IMG/VR virus record: IMGVR_UViG_3300049215_000527
Location: 21,270 to 85,269 of that record
Length of the DNA: 64,000 nucleotides
Strand: one strand, 5' to 3'
From: a virus
The translations under genes and the position numbers were made by a program. Of the stretch, positions 43,864 to 52,162 are shown piece after piece. The notes beneath the pieces are model-generated. The model was not told where the DNA came from, did no database searches, and saw nothing but the letters and a program-made list of their open reading frames with translations. The number at the start of each line of letters is the position of its first letter. Within the stretch, counting starts at the first letter, position 1.

Positions 43864-44878
43864 GGAACACCGCCTGGGCCAACTGTTTGGCCAATTGGTA
43901 GCACCCTTGCATGGTGGCGCAAAGGGGGGAATATTCCATCGGCAAGATGCCCTGTTCTGAGGCGCGCTCCATATCCCGATGATAGGGCACACGGATATCA
44001 TTGAGCCGCAGGTTCGCACCAGCCAACTGGGGACGGGCCACATTACTGAGCCAGGATTCCATTGTTGGCTCTTCGGGATCGGGCGGTACATCCCGGTAGC
44101 GATTGAGGATGGGATCGTGGATACGGGGAAAGCCCGTACCAAGATCGTCTTGGATTTGTCGGATATCCTCTACGCTATTGAGCAATCCGGCCAGGGCGGG
44201 CTTTTGCGCCCCAAAGGGCAGGATGACGTTGCTCGCCGCCGTGGCACCTAAACGGGCAGGGAGATCCCGCGCACCAGGGCAGTCAATGACAAAGGCGTCA
44301 ATGCGCTCCCCCGTCTTTTGTAGATGCGCCTCTGCCACGATGGGCAACGCACGGGCCAGGGCGCCATCTACGTCATAACTGGGCGAGCGCAGTTTATTCT
44401 CTACTAACTGGTTCGTGATGCCATCCAGCGTCCCCGCATTGGGGACGAGGTACATCTTGCCAATGCGGTGTTCATCAATGCCATAGGCGGCGATGGTGCG
44501 ATCAATGATCGTGGCGTCATTGATGCGCGACGCCTTCAAACGCGGCACCTTATTGAGGCGGATGATGCCCTCCCACACATCGTAGGTCATGAAATCGGTT
44601 AAGCCCATTTCAGGCCGCAGATATAGGCGATCAATAGCATACAGGGCGGGCTGGCGGCGCACACGGGCAATCAACTCTTGCTGCGGCTTCGTAACTTGAA
44701 AGCCACTGAGCCAGTTGGTGATGCCCGGCAAGGCGTCCTGGTCGATGATGACCACGTTCTTGTTCATCAGGGTAAAGAACCACGAGATGAGCAAGGCGAT
44801 CACCGTCTTACCCTCGCCGCCCTTGGAGAGCATTACGGCCAGGGCAGGCGGATAGCGACTATCTAAGACGTAACCCAC
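43856..44878 (-). CDS. parA: ParA-family partition ATPase
   Basis: This 340-residue protein starts at GTG. LSKGGEGKTVIALLISWFFT (K19, K24) is the deviant Walker A of ParA/MinD ATPases, and VVIIDQDALPGITNWL is the A' motif. DAFVIDCPGARDLPARLGAT provides Walker B. ParA patterns the nucleoid to position plasmid or phage DNA. It starts two bases after a multi-span membrane gene and is translationally coupled to the ParB-like gene. Confidence 0.9.
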   Translation of the reverse strand: MGYVLDSRYPPALAVMLSKGGEGKTVIALLISWFFTLMNKNVVIIDQDALPGITNWLSGFQVTKPQQELIARVRRQPALYAIDRLYLRPEMGLTDFMTYDVWEGIIRLNKVPRLKASRINDATIIDRTIAAYGIDEHRIGKMYLVPNAGTLDGITNQLVENKLRSPSYDVDGALARALPIVAEAHLQKTGERIDAFVIDCPGARDLPARLGATAASNVILPFGAQKPALAGLLNSVEDIRQIQDDLGTGFPRIHDPILNRYRDVPPDPEEPTMESWLSNVARPQLAGANLRLNDIRVPYHRDMERASEQGILPMEYSPLCATMQGCYQLAKQLAQAVFHD

Positions 44879-44880
44879 GG

Positions 44881-45762
44881 CTAGTTCTCCTCCACTGAGA
44901 GATGCGCGGCGGCGGCATGACCATTCATGGATGGTGGGAAAAGTGGAGGGAGCGGAGGATCTAACACGGGGTACAAGTGGCTTTCAGCGGGATCAAGATC
45001 GTCGTGAATCACCCGAGGGACACCACCCTGTGCGGGTAACTGCGGCGGATCAGCATCCACAATACGGGGGGGATTATCGTCCGTCACAGCCGCCCGCATG
45101 GCGTCAAGTTTCGCTTGTTGCTCCGTCGTCAAGGTTGCCGCCGCACGGTAAATCGCAATCTTGCGGTCAAGCGGGGCGGTGGGATCATTGGCGGCCTCGG
45201 CGATATCACGCAAGAGACCTACGCCGGAATACAGTTCGGTGAGATAGGCGATATCACTGGTGGTGACGGTGTTGCGCCGCGCCATGCTGAGATAGATCGA
45301 GAGGGCGGGGACGGCCAGCGCGCGGGCGATGATGAGAATCCAGGCAATGGCGGTCTGCGGCTTTTCGTAGAGCACCAGCATGTAACTGTAGGTGCCCGCT
45401 TCAAGGAGGGCAACGAACAGCATGAGGGCCACATGGCCACCGAGACTGCGCAAAGTTTGCCCACGTTGCAGCCCGATGCGGATCTGGCTCGATGCTAAGA
45501 GCATGCCGCTATCCATTGCCAGAACCAGCAGCAAGGTAATAATGATGCTCGTGTCTTGTGGCACACTGCCTTGCCCGGAAAGCACAATGAGCAGAACCAC
45601 GGAAGCGAGACTGATAAGCGACGCCACACTCGTGGCAATCACTAAGAGCAGGGCGAAGACGTGGGCCAGTGTGACCATGCCCTTGTTCGCCCGTTCGATG
45701 GCGTCGATGGCGCGCGTCACCTGTTCCTGGGGTGTTTGCGTTCGACGGTTCCAAAATGACAT
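44881..45762 (-). CDS. Multi-span membrane protein of the par operon
   Basis: This 293-residue protein starts MSFWNRRTQTPQEQ with AGAGG upstream. It has about four to five membrane spans (AHVFALLLVIATSVASLISL, DTSIIITLLLVLAMDSGMLL, VALMLFVALLEAGTYSYMLV, AIAWILIIARALAVPALSIY) and a cytoplasmic Pro/Asp-rich tail. Organisation before ParA suggests a role in membrane association of the partition complex, which is inference only. Confidence 0.65.
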   Translation of the reverse strand: MSFWNRRTQTPQEQVTRAIDAIERANKGMVTLAHVFALLLVIATSVASLISLASVVLLIVLSGQGSVPQDTSIIITLLLVLAMDSGMLLASSQIRIGLQRGQTLRSLGGHVALMLFVALLEAGTYSYMLVLYEKPQTAIAWILIIARALAVPALSIYLSMARRNTVTTSDIAYLTELYSGVGLLRDIAEAANDPTAPLDRKIAIYRAAATLTTEQQAKLDAMRAAVTDDNPPRIVDADPPQLPAQGGVPRVIHDDLDPAESHLYPVLDPPLPPLFPPSMNGHAAAAHLSVEEN

Positions 45763-45887
45763 ACTACCTAGGACCTCTTTCGTATGATGGGTTGTGTGGG
45801 TGATGGGTGGATCGCGGTGGATGGTCCCATCACCCCTCTTTGTGTCGCGCCTCAGTGCCTCGTGGGCGGCATTGCCCGAATACTCCG

Positions 45888-46301
45888 CTAGTGGTGGGTG
45901 CCCTGCAAGGTGGCAGGGTCGATGTCGAACATGGCGCAATGGTTCACAAGGTCCAGCATGCGTCGCCGGGCATACGCGGGATATCTAGTGGCATCGGGCG
46001 CATATTCCGGGTGATGGGCAATCCAGATCGTGAAGGCGCGTTCGGCGAATGGCCGAGCAAGGTTCACCTGCCACAATTCGGGTGCGACCTCCGTGGCGCT
46101 GGCGATGTGCCAGACCTTCGCTAGGGGTGGCAGGACAATCCGGGTGTCGATGTCGAAGATATTCCAGTGACCTGTGCCAGGGCCACTCTCATAGGCGTAT
46201 ACCTCCTCACCTGCCTCCGCACGGGCCAGATAAGCGGCGCGGTCCTCGATGGTGATGACCGATGCAGGGATGGCACGGATACTTTGGACGTTATCTGTCA
46301 T
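45888..46301 (-). CDS. Unknown protein
   Basis: This 137-residue protein (MTDNVQSIRAIPASVITIED...) overlaps the previous gene's end by ATGA. It has an aromatic-rich centre (GTGHWNIFDIDTRIVLPP). No family recognised. The 125-nt gap to the downstream par operon shows no clear promoter. Confidence 0.55.
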   Translation of the reverse strand: MTDNVQSIRAIPASVITIEDRAAYLARAEAGEEVYAYESGPGTGHWNIFDIDTRIVLPPLAKVWHIASATEVAPELWQVNLARPFAERAFTIWIAHHPEYAPDATRYPAYARRRMLDLVNHCAMFDIDPATLQGTHH

Positions 46302-46729
46302 GCCGCCACCTCCCGAAAGAAGGTGAGCTTTTGGGCATTGCCTACGGTGCGCTCGCGCTGCCGTTGCTCATCGCCCAGTGTCACTTCCGTATAGGTCAGG
46401 CGATCTCTTTGCGGAATAATCGTGGCCACCTTGGCAAACGCAAAGCCCCCGGTCTGGCTGGCAACGATATCGCCAGGAACTAAGAGGTTGGCGGGTTGCT
46501 GCTCGAAGCAGAGGTATTGCGCACCATCCGGGCAGTCAGGCCGCAACACCCACACGGTGTGGTCGTTGTCGAGGATGTGCGCCTCGTACAGAAACGTCAG
46601 GGCGGTGGCTGATCCCCCCACGGTGACGGTGCGCACATCGGTGAAATCCTGCCCCTGGGCAAACAACTGCGTCAGGATGTCGTGCGCCCGCACATCCTGG
46701 GCGCATACTCGTTTCAGTGCGTAGCGCAT
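46298..46729 (-). CDS. Unknown protein
   Basis: This 143-residue protein starts MRYALKRVCAQDVRAHDILT, coupled by ATGA to both neighbours. The VRAHDIL...LVPGDIVASQTGG pattern with beta strands recalls small beta-barrel, hint-like or SH3-like folds, without catalytic residues. Function unknown. Confidence 0.5.
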   Translation of the reverse strand: MRYALKRVCAQDVRAHDILTQLFAQGQDFTDVRTVTVGGSATALTFLYEAHILDNDHTVWVLRPDCPDGAQYLCFEQQPANLLVPGDIVASQTGGFAFAKVATIIPQRDRLTYTEVTLGDEQRQRERTVGNAQKLTFFREVAA

Positions 46730-46929
46730 CACTTGCCCCCTTTCGGTGGGGTGAGAGCGGTAATCGGCGCATCGAGCACGCCCGGCGACACGCCCTGTTG
46801 GAGGGCGAATGTGCGCAGATAGGCTTGCTGCTCCGCCACCGTCTTGAGTTTGGCCCCGAAGGCGGGGTCGATCTGCGTGCGGATGCCTTGCCCGAAGCAG
46901 ACCAGCAGGAATTCGGCAAGGGTAATCAT
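46729..46929 (-). CDS. Small unknown protein
   Basis: This 66-residue protein (MITLAEFLLVCFGQGIRTQI...) ends TPPKGGK, where the codons hold the next gene's ribosome site. It may be a paralogue of the next upstream gene by size and pattern (LAEFLLVCF versus VEQLLVLFL). Confidence 0.5.
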   Translation of the reverse strand: MITLAEFLLVCFGQGIRTQIDPAFGAKLKTVAEQQAYLRTFALQQGVSPGVLDAPITALTPPKGGK

Positions 46930-47120
46930 GCGGCCTCCTGTGTCTGCGTCGCGGTGCAGACGAGCGCCTCAAGGGCGGGGAGCGTCAGCGCCAAGAGGGC
47001 GGGGGTGAGTCCCACTTGGGCTGCCAGTTGCCGCGCGACCGTTGCTTCGTCTTCGCCCGCTGCGAGGGACGCCCCACGCATCAGAAAGAGCACGAGCAAC
47101 TGCTCAACCGTCTGATTCAT
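46926..47120 (-). CDS. Small unknown protein
   Basis: This 64-residue protein (MNQTVEQLLVLFLMRGASLA...) is helical and overlaps its neighbours by ATGA at both ends. Confidence 0.5.
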   Translation of the reverse strand: MNQTVEQLLVLFLMRGASLAAGEDEATVARQLAAQVGLTPALLALTLPALEALVCTATQTQEAA

Positions 47121-47470
47121 GCCACCACCTCCATCGGGCGAAACACGGCTTCCATCCGCAAGAGATCCTGCGTACAGCGACACAAGAGATCGTCCGACAC
47201 GCCATCGGGGGTCATAGTCACAAACTCAGCCCCCGTGGCGGTGCTGGAAATAGCGAAGAGATAGATGGGCGGGTCCTGTGGCGAGATGGCATACAGCGTC
47301 CAGTCCGCCGCGTCGGCCACAAGATTGTAGTAGGCGTGGCGACCATATTCGGTGATATCCTGTGGCTCATGGCCACTGATGGCCCGCAGGGAGGCCATGA
47401 TGCGGCAGGCGGTGGCACACAGGCCATCACGCACGCTCTGGCTGGGTTGGAGTATACTGGTCGGTAACAT
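47117..47470 (-). CDS. Unknown protein
   Basis: This 117-residue protein starts MLPTSILQPSQSVRDGLCAT after AAAGGAAG. Three cysteines and a TPDGVSDDLLCRCTQDLLRM segment. Its 108-nt leader holds an 11-bp GGGTTGTGCTG/CAGCGCAACCC-type hairpin (47511-47539) and a CTTGT/ACAAG hairpin next to the ribosome site, so translation may be controlled. Confidence 0.5.
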   Translation of the reverse strand: MLPTSILQPSQSVRDGLCATACRIMASLRAISGHEPQDITEYGRHAYYNLVADAADWTLYAISPQDPPIYLFAISSTATGAEFVTMTPDGVSDDLLCRCTQDLLRMEAVFRPMEVVA

Positions 47471-47577
47471 GGGATCTTCCTTTCTTGTAGTAACAAGATT
47501 CCAGGTTGGTGGGTTGCGCTGTTCGTAGCAGCACAACCCCTATTTATGTTCATGGCCAGACGGCCAGAATCGCTAGG

Positions 47578-47922
47578 TTAGGCTTCGACGCCGAGAACGG
47601 TATTGATGATCTTTTGGCCCGCAGCGCACCACACGCCATCACGGCATAGTTTGCAATCACGGAAGTGCTGGGCATCACGGTCGGACAGACCGCCGATGAC
47701 AATGGGGGCGGTCGCCCGCCAAGATTGACCCGCATAACGAAAGGCCCAGGTCATGGAGTTGGGATGATAGAGTGCCGTGACCGTGATGCCCTCAGCAAGA
47801 GCCAGCAAAGCGCGTGCAGTGCGCGGCATAATCAGCCCCTCAAAGGTCGTTGCCCCTGGCCGTGTCCGATAACTGCTTTCCGGGGCGACGAAGGTATCCG
47901 GTGTGATGTGGATGATGGGCAT
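47578..47922 (-). CDS. Unknown protein with CxxC
   Basis: This 114-residue protein (MPIIHITPDTFVAPESSYRT...) has CKLCRDGVWC near its end, a possible zinc site. Three bases from the upstream gene. Function unknown. Confidence 0.5.
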   Translation of the reverse strand: MPIIHITPDTFVAPESSYRTRPGATTFEGLIMPRTARALLALAEGITVTALYHPNSMTWAFRYAGQSWRATAPIVIGGLSDRDAQHFRDCKLCRDGVWCAAGQKIINTVLGVEA

Positions 47923-47925
47923 GCG

Positions 47926-48147
47926 TTACCCCTCCTCCCCTTCGCGCAATCGGGCCATGTGGGCCTCGCCGACCCACGAGGAAAACAGTTTGGCAAGGGT
48001 GTCGATTTCATCAGGTCGCAAGCGCACAGGTGGGAAGGTCCCCGCCTCCGCAGGATTAGGATGGGTATAGGTCAGCACATACCAGCCGAGCTTGCCCGTT
48101 TCAGGGGCTACGCGGAATGGCCCCACCTCGATTGCCATCGTCATCAT
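47926..48147 (-). CDS. Small unknown protein
   Basis: This 73-residue protein starts MMTMAIEVGPFRVAPETGKL with GAGGAG upstream; an ATG three codons later is an alternative. Acidic C-terminal helix. Function unknown. Confidence 0.5.
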   Translation of the reverse strand: MMTMAIEVGPFRVAPETGKLGWYVLTYTHPNPAEAGTFPPVRLRPDEIDTLAKLFSSWVGEAHMARLREGEEG

Positions 48148-48160
48148 CTTCGTCTGCTCC

Positions 48161-49003
48161 TCATGCCACTTGCGGCCATGCGTGATATTGTTGCCCGTCG
48201 AGCAGGTCGCCGCCGGACTTGGATGTGACACCACCCCATTGCTTAAAGAAAAAGGGTATATCGGCGGCGGCGCATTGGTCACGGATATCCCGCGCCCACT
48301 CAGGGTGCATCGGGCGATGCTTGGGACCAGATTCACCGCCGACGATAATCCAGTGCAGCGGATATATAGGGATCTTTGCCGAGGGTGACCAAGGAATCTG
48401 GCCCCAAGCGTCGCCACGGCGTGCTTCTTCTGGTTTATAGATAGGTAGCCAAGGCGACAAGTCCACTGGCCCCAATAGTGGCTCACAGGACAAAAACCGC
48501 ACCTTGGCCGGAATGTCCAACAACTGTGGGATGCGGATATCCGCCCAGTGCTGATTTTCCACTGACGTGCCAATCCACACATTGGCGGGAAACCCAGCCA
48601 GCCAGGGTAGCGGTACCATATGCAGCACCTGCTCTGGGCGCTTCGTCAACAAAAGCCACGTGAGTGCCGTCGTTTCCTCAATGAGGGGCCAGAGCTTTTC
48701 GCGCTCACGGGCAACGATGGGATGATCCTCAAAGACATCGGCCATTGAGGCGCAAAAGACCTTGGCAGGTTTTCCGGCCCCTTGTGCATGGCGATGCCAG
48801 CGTAGGGGTTGCTGCCAGTAGGAGGCGCTCAAGATCCGCCGATGGCCTTTGCCCTGCTTTGGCCCTTTACCCCACACATCAAAGCCATAGCGTGCGGATA
48901 GGTCCGCGGCATAGCAGTGGGCGCATCCGGGCGATACCCGCTCGCAACCCCAAACAATGTTGAATGTATGGTCCGTCCAGCTTATGCCAGTAGTTTCACC
49001 CAT
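48161..49003 (-). CDS. DUF5131 / phage Gp37-Gp68-like protein
   Basis: This 280-residue protein opens GETTGISWTDHTFNIVWGCE, then VSPGCAHCYA: the conserved W-T-x-x-T-x-N-x-x-x-GC and CxxCY segments of DUF5131. Later parts KVFCASMADVFED, WLLLTKRPE and WIIVGGESGPKHRPM are also family hallmarks. The Cys set suggests a radical-SAM-like metal centre, but no activity is established. ATG at 49003 has GGAGAAG upstream and leaves an 8-base overlap; earlier in-frame ATGs are possible. Confidence 0.85.
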   Translation of the reverse strand: MGETTGISWTDHTFNIVWGCERVSPGCAHCYAADLSARYGFDVWGKGPKQGKGHRRILSASYWQQPLRWHRHAQGAGKPAKVFCASMADVFEDHPIVAREREKLWPLIEETTALTWLLLTKRPEQVLHMVPLPWLAGFPANVWIGTSVENQHWADIRIPQLLDIPAKVRFLSCEPLLGPVDLSPWLPIYKPEEARRGDAWGQIPWSPSAKIPIYPLHWIIVGGESGPKHRPMHPEWARDIRDQCAAADIPFFFKQWGGVTSKSGGDLLDGQQYHAWPQVA

Positions 49004-49247
49004 CGTCTTCGTCTTCTCCATAGCGGTCATAAATGTCGGTGACGCGATAGCCCGTTGCCGTGTGCGCCACCGTCACACTGGTTTCATCTTCGTCAGGATG
49101 CTGAAAGGTCAGGCACCAGCGTTTCCGGTGGTATTTCACGTCTAGCGATGATTGGATGTTGATGAGGACGGCAATCATCGCCTGATCGCCGATGGCCGCA
49201 CGCGCCAAATCAATCACCTCAAGCGGGGCATCACTCTGTTGCATCAT
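48996..49247 (-). CDS. Small unknown protein
   Basis: This 83-residue protein (MMQQSDAPLEVIDLARAAIG...) ends in an acidic tail (DRYGEDEDDG) and overlaps the DUF5131 start. Function unknown. Confidence 0.5.
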   Translation of the reverse strand: MMQQSDAPLEVIDLARAAIGDQAMIAVLINIQSSLDVKYHRKRWCLTFQHPDEDETSVTVAHTATGYRVTDIYDRYGEDEDDG

Positions 49248-49251
49248 CGGC

Positions 49252-49719
49252 TTACTCCGCAACGATGGTGTCAGGAACGCCCGCCGCCACGTTGGGCTTG
49301 CGCCCGCGTCGCTTGCGGGGCGGTGGCGTGGCGTCGGCATCCGCTGGCAACGTCATCACCGGAAAGATCGGGCCGACACCCCCGACCGCCAGGCGATCCT
49401 TGAGGGCGTTGGCATACACCGCGTTGGTCTTGTTCACCGCCTCCTCGATGGGATAATTGTGGTACAGCATCAGCCGAAAGAAGGCGTCGGCTTCGAGACC
49501 TGCTTGCAGGCGAGCATATTCGGCGGGGGCAAGCCCTAATTCCTGGCGCAACTGCTGGACCTTATCCTGGCTGAGCTTGGCCACTTGGCACACGTCATCG
49601 GCGGCCTGTTGTAGACGGGCGATCTGCTCAGGGTGCACGCCCAAGCTGCGGCCCATTGCCACGAGGCTGGTGCCATGATCGGCCAGGATGGCGCATACTT
49701 CGGATGCGAAAACTCCCAT
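49252..49719 (-). CDS. Unknown protein with AT-hook-like tail
   Basis: This 155-residue protein has a helical N-terminal half with an HTH-like LVAMGRSLGVHPEQIARLQQ and a C-terminal PPPRKRRGRKP, which resembles an AT-hook. DNA binding is plausible. Two bases from the upstream gene. Confidence 0.5.
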   Translation of the reverse strand: MGVFASEVCAILADHGTSLVAMGRSLGVHPEQIARLQQAADDVCQVAKLSQDKVQQLRQELGLAPAEYARLQAGLEADAFFRLMLYHNYPIEEAVNKTNAVYANALKDRLAVGGVGPIFPVMTLPADADATPPPRKRRGRKPNVAAGVPDTIVAE

Positions 49720-49721
49720 GT

Positions 49722-50273
49722 CTAGTCCTCCTTTGGTGGGGTGAGTAACAGTGTCGGCTGTGCGATGCGCCGAGTTGTGGCAGAGATCTGTGTCAGTTGG
49801 TCCACCGTCAATAGTTGGGTGGGTTTATGGCTGGTGTAGCGCCACACCGGGCAGGGGTCGATGTACCAGCGCATGGCGGCATAGCCCCACCAGATGTAGG
49901 GTCGCATGGTGCAGAGCGTGGCGTAAATACCTTCCCATCCCACCATGCCGAGCGGCGCGGTGTCTTCCAGCCACAGGGGTACGGCGGGATCGTGGAAGTA
50001 GAACTGGGCCGGGGTGGGGTGACGATTGCCACAGAGGATGGCCGGGCAACTCGCCTCGGCACTAAACAGCCGGAAGACGCGGCGCACATCGGCGCTGGCC
50101 CGCACGAGAGCGGTGCGCAGGTCATAGGTCCGAGCAGGCGTGGCATCTTTATTCCACTGCCAATAGGCACCATGGCGCACTGGGGGCAACAGATCCTCGG
50201 CCACGGGCGTGGTGGTCATCTGACCAATACGACTAATGGGGCTGGATTTCGCGCCGTGAAAACTCTCACTCAT
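49722..50273 (-). CDS. Unknown protein
   Basis: This 183-residue protein starts MSESFHGAKSSPISRIGQMT, its ATG overlapping the stop of the second KGG frame by ATGA. It is Trp- and Pro-rich (WWGYAAMRWYIDPCPVWRY). No family recognised. Confidence 0.5.
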   Translation of the reverse strand: MSESFHGAKSSPISRIGQMTTTPVAEDLLPPVRHGAYWQWNKDATPARTYDLRTALVRASADVRRVFRLFSAEASCPAILCGNRHPTPAQFYFHDPAVPLWLEDTAPLGMVGWEGIYATLCTMRPYIWWGYAAMRWYIDPCPVWRYTSHKPTQLLTVDQLTQISATTRRIAQPTLLLTPPKED

Positions 50274-50502
50274 CACGCGGCCCCCTTGGGCATCCTGGGT
50301 GCCTTGGGGGTGCTGCCCCCTTTCTTGCCGATGCGCGAATAATACTCTGGCCCAATGCGGTGTAATACCCCATCCCGTGCCGCTCCTTCACCGCCGCCCC
50401 ACCTTTCCGCCCGATTTCCACAAAGTGCTCGTGAGAGCACTTCGTGCGGTTGGCCTGGCTCCCGCGTTTGCCCGCAGCGGCCAGTTCGTCGTGTTTGTCC
50501 AT
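50273..50502 (-). pseudogene. KGG-motif protein, disrupted by a frameshift
   Basis: One frame from ATG 50502 (spaced from AAAGGAG by six bases) gives MDKHDELAAAGKRGSQANRT ... HFVEIGRKGGAAVKERHG and MGYYTALG. The shifted frame then gives PEYYSRIGKKGGSTPKAPRM and stops in the ATGA overlap with the next gene. Two KGG repeats (stress-induced acidophilic repeat type) only appear as one protein if frame shifts by -1 near 50350-50356. It may be a mutation, a sequencing error or a real -1 frameshift. Confidence 0.6.
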
Positions 50503-50514
50503 TGGCATCTCCTT

Positions 50515-50976
50515 TCAGGAATGGCCGTGCAGATAAAGCACGGTGATACTGTCCCACGGCATCAGGAATTGTTGGCAATAGATGCTGGTGAAGAGCCAGA
50601 GGAAAAGGATCACACAGAGGGACAGGGTGATAACGAGAGCATGAAAGCGGTCAAAGCGATATTGCAATGCGTTATATTGTTTCGAGAAGATCTCATTCCT
50701 CTGGTTCAGGCAGCCTTGCAACCGTTCGGCGCGCAGGTGTTCGGCCTCGTAGGCCCCGTGCCAGCGTTTGGCCACATACGCGGCCTGTTGCGCGGTGAAG
50801 GCGGTCGCCGCCACCACTTGCCGCAGGTGATGGGCGACGGGTTCCGTATCGGGTTGCCAGGCCTGGGCCTTGTCGGATGGCAGAAAGCAATCACCATTGC
50901 AATAAGCACAGAAGGCAATGGCATCACCATCCTGACGCCACCCCGCCCCTTTGCAGGCGGGGCATTCTACCGTCAT
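50515..50976 (-). CDS. DnaJ-type zinc-knuckle membrane protein
   Basis: This 153-residue protein opens with CPACKGAGW and CAYCNGDC, a DnaJ-like CxxCxGxG pair. A helical region follows and then a membrane span (LVITLSLCVILFLWLFTSIY). It is coupled to the kinase by ATGA and may be a substrate, anchor or partner of it. Confidence 0.6.
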   Translation of the reverse strand: MTVECPACKGAGWRQDGDAIAFCAYCNGDCFLPSDKAQAWQPDTEPVAHHLRQVVAATAFTAQQAAYVAKRWHGAYEAEHLRAERLQGCLNQRNEIFSKQYNALQYRFDRFHALVITLSLCVILFLWLFTSIYCQQFLMPWDSITVLYLHGHS

Positions 50977-51911
50977 GACTGCACCTCGGCAATCATCGTG
51001 GCCCCTGGTTCCTCCTGCGTCCAGGGTGCCAGTGCCACAGCGAAGTCGCGCATCGCCTGGTAACGCCGGGCGGGGTCAGGGTAAAAGGCCCCGTGCAGCA
51101 CCATCGCCAGTTCCTTGGGAACGGCGGGCTGATACCGGTTCACGAGATCGGGCATCTTGTGGATGTGGGCATAACCCACCTCGTTGACGGAGCCAATGAA
51201 AGGGGGCCGTCCAGCGAGCAGGGCATAGATGAGGCAACCCAAGGCATAGACATCGGAGCGGGCGTCGCCGTCCTGGCCCTGGATCTGTTCGGGGGCCATG
51301 TATTCCGGTGTTCCCACTGCGCTGCCCGCCGAGGTCAAACGGCTATCGGCCTGCATGATGCGGGCGATGCCAAAATCGGCCAGCTTGACGTGGGTCACGT
51401 CCTCGGCGTCCACGAGCACGTTCTCTGGTTTCAAATCGCGATGTAGGACGCCGCGCTCGTGGGCATGCTGCAAGGCATTACACAGTTGCAGCGCAATCGC
51501 CATCGCCGCTGGGATATCGTACTCTGGCGGGTGCTGGCTGCTCGGCGGGTGAATATGCTCGGCCAGGGTGCCACCCAGCATCAGTTCCATCGCAAACCAC
51601 AGGAAGGGTCCCTCGCGGCCCGCGTCAAAGAGTTTGACGATGTTGGGGTGATCGAGGGCGATGAGGATATTGCGTTCTTGGGTGAAGCGACCCGGACTGG
51701 CTAAAGGCGTCGCCCGTTGGGTGTCGAGCACCTTGAGGGCCACCTCCTGGCCCGTGTCCAGATCCGTGGCTTGAAAGATGGAGGCTTGCCCCCCATCGCG
51801 CAGACTGCGGCCTAGGCAATAACGTTGCCCCCAAATGGAGCCGATGGTCACCAGCAGGCGCGTCGGCGCGCCAGGTTGAAAGGTTGGGGTGTCCCAGGAA
51901 TCGTTCCCCAT
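50973..51911 (-). CDS. Hanks-type Ser/Thr protein kinase
   Basis: This 312-residue protein is a compact kinase. A degenerate Gly-rich loop (LGRSLRDGGQASIF, about residue 33), catalytic Lys60 (VALKVL), alpha-C Glu79, HRDLKPEN (157-164, Asp159), DFG (179-181) and APE (206-208) are all present, so it should be active. It has no membrane span or PASTA repeats, unlike most bacterial host kinases. GAGGGGGA precedes the ATG. A structured RNA and terminator lie just upstream. Role may be lysogenic defence or host takeover by phosphorylation. Confidence 0.93.
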   Translation of the reverse strand: MGNDSWDTPTFQPGAPTRLLVTIGSIWGQRYCLGRSLRDGGQASIFQATDLDTGQEVALKVLDTQRATPLASPGRFTQERNILIALDHPNIVKLFDAGREGPFLWFAMELMLGGTLAEHIHPPSSQHPPEYDIPAAMAIALQLCNALQHAHERGVLHRDLKPENVLVDAEDVTHVKLADFGIARIMQADSRLTSAGSAVGTPEYMAPEQIQGQDGDARSDVYALGCLIYALLAGRPPFIGSVNEVGYAHIHKMPDLVNRYQPAVPKELAMVLHGAFYPDPARRYQAMRDFAVALAPWTQEEPGATMIAEVQS

Positions 51912-51958
51912 GTCATTCCCCCTCGCGACAAATACAGCTTACTTGCTGTTTGAGGGTA

Positions 51959-52156
51959 CAAGAAAGGCCGTGCTCGTGGAGCACGGCCAATGGAGTAGCA
52001 AGCACCCGATGTGCTATACTACGATTACGGCTGGCTCCACACGCTCGTAACGTGTGGAAAGAGTCTAGCAGTGAGAGGAGGCTGGTACCCAACTCTCACT
52101 GTGCCTGTGTGGTGGGGCGCTAGCAGCGCGTCCCTGCGGACAGCATCGCACGCGAT
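51959..52156 (-). ncRNA. Predicted structured small RNA with own promoter and terminator
   Basis: About 198 nt from a TTGACA/TATACT promoter to a GC-rich hairpin with TTTCTTG tail. Stems read in order: GCGCT/AGCGC, CAGTGAGAG/CTCTCACTG (9 bp), TCCACACG/CGTGTGGA (8 bp), a GTAG...GCAC/GTGC...CTAC hairpin and the terminator. No open frame with a ribosome site fits. No known RNA family is recognised by eye; 6S RNA was considered. It could also be a leader that reads through to the kinase. Confidence 0.65.
51966..51988 (-). terminator. Rho-independent terminator of the small RNA
   Basis: GGCCGTGCTC/GAGCACGGCC, a perfect 10-bp stem with a 3-nt loop, followed on the minus strand by TTTCTTG. Only about 50 bases separate it from the kinase start. 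Confidence 0.8.
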
Positions 52157-52162
52157 ACTTCT

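Noticed and set aside
44883-45939. Longer N-terminus for the par-operon membrane protein
   Set aside because: Residues before MSFWNRR are Arg/His-rich and untypical; AGAGG precedes the later ATG.
51959-52156. 6S RNA
   Set aside because: Length is similar, but it shows several separate hairpins rather than one long rod with a central bubble.
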